Assembly (NCBI GenBank): GCA_025450635.1
Contig: JANWHA010000059.1
Coordinates: 1-44,445, forward strand
Length of the DNA stretch: 44,445 nucleotides
Direction of reading: 5' to 3'
Origin: Croceibacterium sp.
GTDB lineage: Bacteria > Pseudomonadota > Alphaproteobacteria > Sphingomonadales > Sphingomonadaceae
Every line of letters starts with the position of its first letter. Positions within the stretch are counted from its first letter, which is position 1. The notes under the pieces were generated by a model. It did not search any database. It worked only from the letters and a program-made list of their open reading frames with translations, and was not told the DNA's origin. Position numbers and translations under genes: made by a program. Of the stretch, positions 42,704 through 44,445 are shown piece after piece.

Positions 42704-43786
42704 CTAGAGCCTGGCGGTAAGGGTGCAGCGCAGGCCGGCGGGTTCAAAGTCGAGCTCCAGCGTTCCGCCCAGATCGCCGACCAGTTGCTGCAACAGCCTG
42801 CTGCCGAAGCCCTTCGTCGCGGGTGGGAGAACTGGCGGGCCGCCGCTTTCTTCCCAGCGAAGTTGCAGTTCGCCCGCGTCGACTTTCCAATGGACGCCGA
42901 CTTGGCCTTGGGGACACGACAACGCGCCATATTTGGTGGCGTTCGTCGCCAGCTCGTGCAGCGCCAGCGAGAGCGCCAGGACGTGCCTGGAGTGGAGGTC
43001 GACCGGTGGGCCGGATATCTCGACCTGCCCTTCCGGGAAGGCTTCGAGCGCGCGGGCCACCACATCGGTCAAACAGGCGCCTGTCCAGCTCCGCGCGGTC
43101 AACAGATCGTGCGCCTTGGCCATCGACATGATGCGCTTTTCCAGCGCGTCCCGTGCAGTCGGGAGATCGCGGGCGCTTCGCAAGGTCTGGGCCGTGATCG
43201 CGTGGACCGTCGCGAGCGTATTCTTGACCCGGTGGTTGAGCTCGTCGAGCAGCATCCGCTGGAAGTCCTCGGCCTTCTTGCGCTCGGTCAGGTCGCGGCT
43301 GGCCCCGGCGATGGCCACAGCCTTCCGGTCAGGGCCCTCTCCTTCGAACTCGACGAGACCCCACGCGCTCAGCCAACGCCACGTGCCGTCGGGCTGCTTG
43401 ACGCGGTACTCGACGTCGTAGCGGCCATCCCCATCCGGATCGAGCGCCTTGGCCACGCGCGACCACATCAGCTCCATGTCGTCGGCATGGAACTTGGTCT
43501 TCACCCCATCTTCGTCGTGCAGGAACCGCGCTTCGGCGAGGCCATAGAGACGCTGGGCATTGTCGTCGTAGATGCAGATGTTGTCGGCGATGGTATAGCG
43601 CCACGTACCCATCTGCGAAGCCGTCATCGCCAGATCGAAGGCGCGTTGCTGGCGCTCCAGCGCCTCGCGCAGGGCGGTTTCGCTCGTTGCTTCGCGGACC
43701 GCGCGGCGGGCATCGGCGATCGTCGCGTCGCCCCCGGGCGGCGAGGTTTCGTCGAAGCTTGCGAAGAACAGGTCGTCGCTTTCCAT
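42704..43786 (-). CDS. PAS-domain sensor histidine kinase, HWE type
   Basis: PAS region; LLDELNHRVKNTLATVHAI phosphoacceptor; ALSLALHELATNATKYGAL N-box; LQLRWEESGGP. Confidence 0.9.
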   Translation of the reverse strand: MESDDLFFASFDETSPPGGDATIADARRAVREATSETALREALERQQRAFDLAMTASQMGTWRYTIADNICIYDDNAQRLYGLAEARFLHDEDGVKTKFHADDMELMWSRVAKALDPDGDGRYDVEYRVKQPDGTWRWLSAWGLVEFEGEGPDRKAVAIAGASRDLTERKKAEDFQRMLLDELNHRVKNTLATVHAITAQTLRSARDLPTARDALEKRIMSMAKAHDLLTARSWTGACLTDVVARALEAFPEGQVEISGPPVDLHSRHVLALSLALHELATNATKYGALSCPQGQVGVHWKVDAGELQLRWEESGGPPVLPPATKGFGSRLLQQLVGDLGGTLELDFEPAGLRCTLTARL

Positions 43787-43900
43787 CAGGCCTTTCCGTG
43801 CCACGTCCGGCCAGGTAACCGCCCGGCGGTCGGAAGCCCGTTATTAGACGCTTTGCGCGGAAAACTCACCTGAAGAATGTCTTGCGCGAAGCTGCGCCGC

Positions 43901-44428
43901 CTACTTCTCGCGCAGGCGCGGCATCAGTTCGACGAAGTTGCACGGCCGATTGCGACTGTCGAGCTGCTCGGCGAGGATCTTGTCCCAGCCATCCTTCACC
44001 GCGCCATTCGAGCCGGGCAGGGCGAAGATGTAAGTGCCCTCGCAGACTACCGCCATCGCCCGGCTCTGTACCGTGCTGGTGCCGATCGTCTGAAAGCTTA
44101 TCCACCGGAACAACTCGCCGAAGCCGGGGATTTCCCTCGCCTTCAGCCGCCGCAACGCCTCCGGCGTGACGTCGCGGCCGGTGAGGCCGGTGCCGCCGGT
44201 CGAGACCACGGCGTCCACTTCGGGATCGTCCACCCAGCTGATCAGGTGGCGGTAAATGGCCTCGGCGTCGTCCTTCTCGATCAAGCGCTGGACGAGGTGG
44301 TGCCCGGCCAGGGTGATTCGCTCGGCGAGCAGATCGCCCGAAGTGTCCTCCTCCGGTCCGCGAGTGTCGGACACGGTCATCAGGGCGATGTTGAGGGGCG
44401 AAAACGGGCGTTCCGGGTCGATCGCCAT
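43901..44428 (-). CDS. moaB: Molybdenum cofactor biosynthesis protein B
   Basis: ALMTVSDTRGPEEDTSGDLLAERI, DAVVSTGGTGLTGRDVTPEAL, FALPGSNGAVKDGWDKIL. Confidence 0.93.
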   Translation of the reverse strand: MAIDPERPFSPLNIALMTVSDTRGPEEDTSGDLLAERITLAGHHLVQRLIEKDDAEAIYRHLISWVDDPEVDAVVSTGGTGLTGRDVTPEALRRLKAREIPGFGELFRWISFQTIGTSTVQSRAMAVVCEGTYIFALPGSNGAVKDGWDKILAEQLDSRNRPCNFVELMPRLREK

Positions 44429-44445
44429 GGTCAGTTGTTGTCGGC

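Overview
The window looks like a chromosomal segment from a GC-rich alphaproteobacterium. Gene content and order suggest Sphingomonadales; this is inference, no search was run. Most of it is housekeeping: tsaE-amgK-murU-addB-addA-trxA; IMPase-argJ / secA; SMP-30 - MFS; nadK; mfd, sdhE, recG; lolC-lolD; dnaE; a PA0069-type radical SAM gene; cytochrome c; an HWE histidine kinase; moaB. Points that merit follow-up: (1) a two-gene unit pairing a MoaD/ThiS-like ubiquitin-fold protein (C-terminal GG) with a cytoplasmic Asp-box beta-propeller; (2) a secreted glycosidase gene broken by an apparent 1-nt insertion, lying exactly between an intact tRNA-Asn and a decayed tRNA-Asn-like copy; (3) a predicted exported SAM-methyltransferase-like protein; (4) a 133-bp element with perfect 18-bp inverted ends that supplies the stop codon of a neighbouring gene; (5) repeated motifs resembling IS21-type ends plus a 16-bp palindrome upstream of an aldehyde dehydrogenase gene. 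I saw no CRISPR array, prophage, intact transposase or recognisable defence system.
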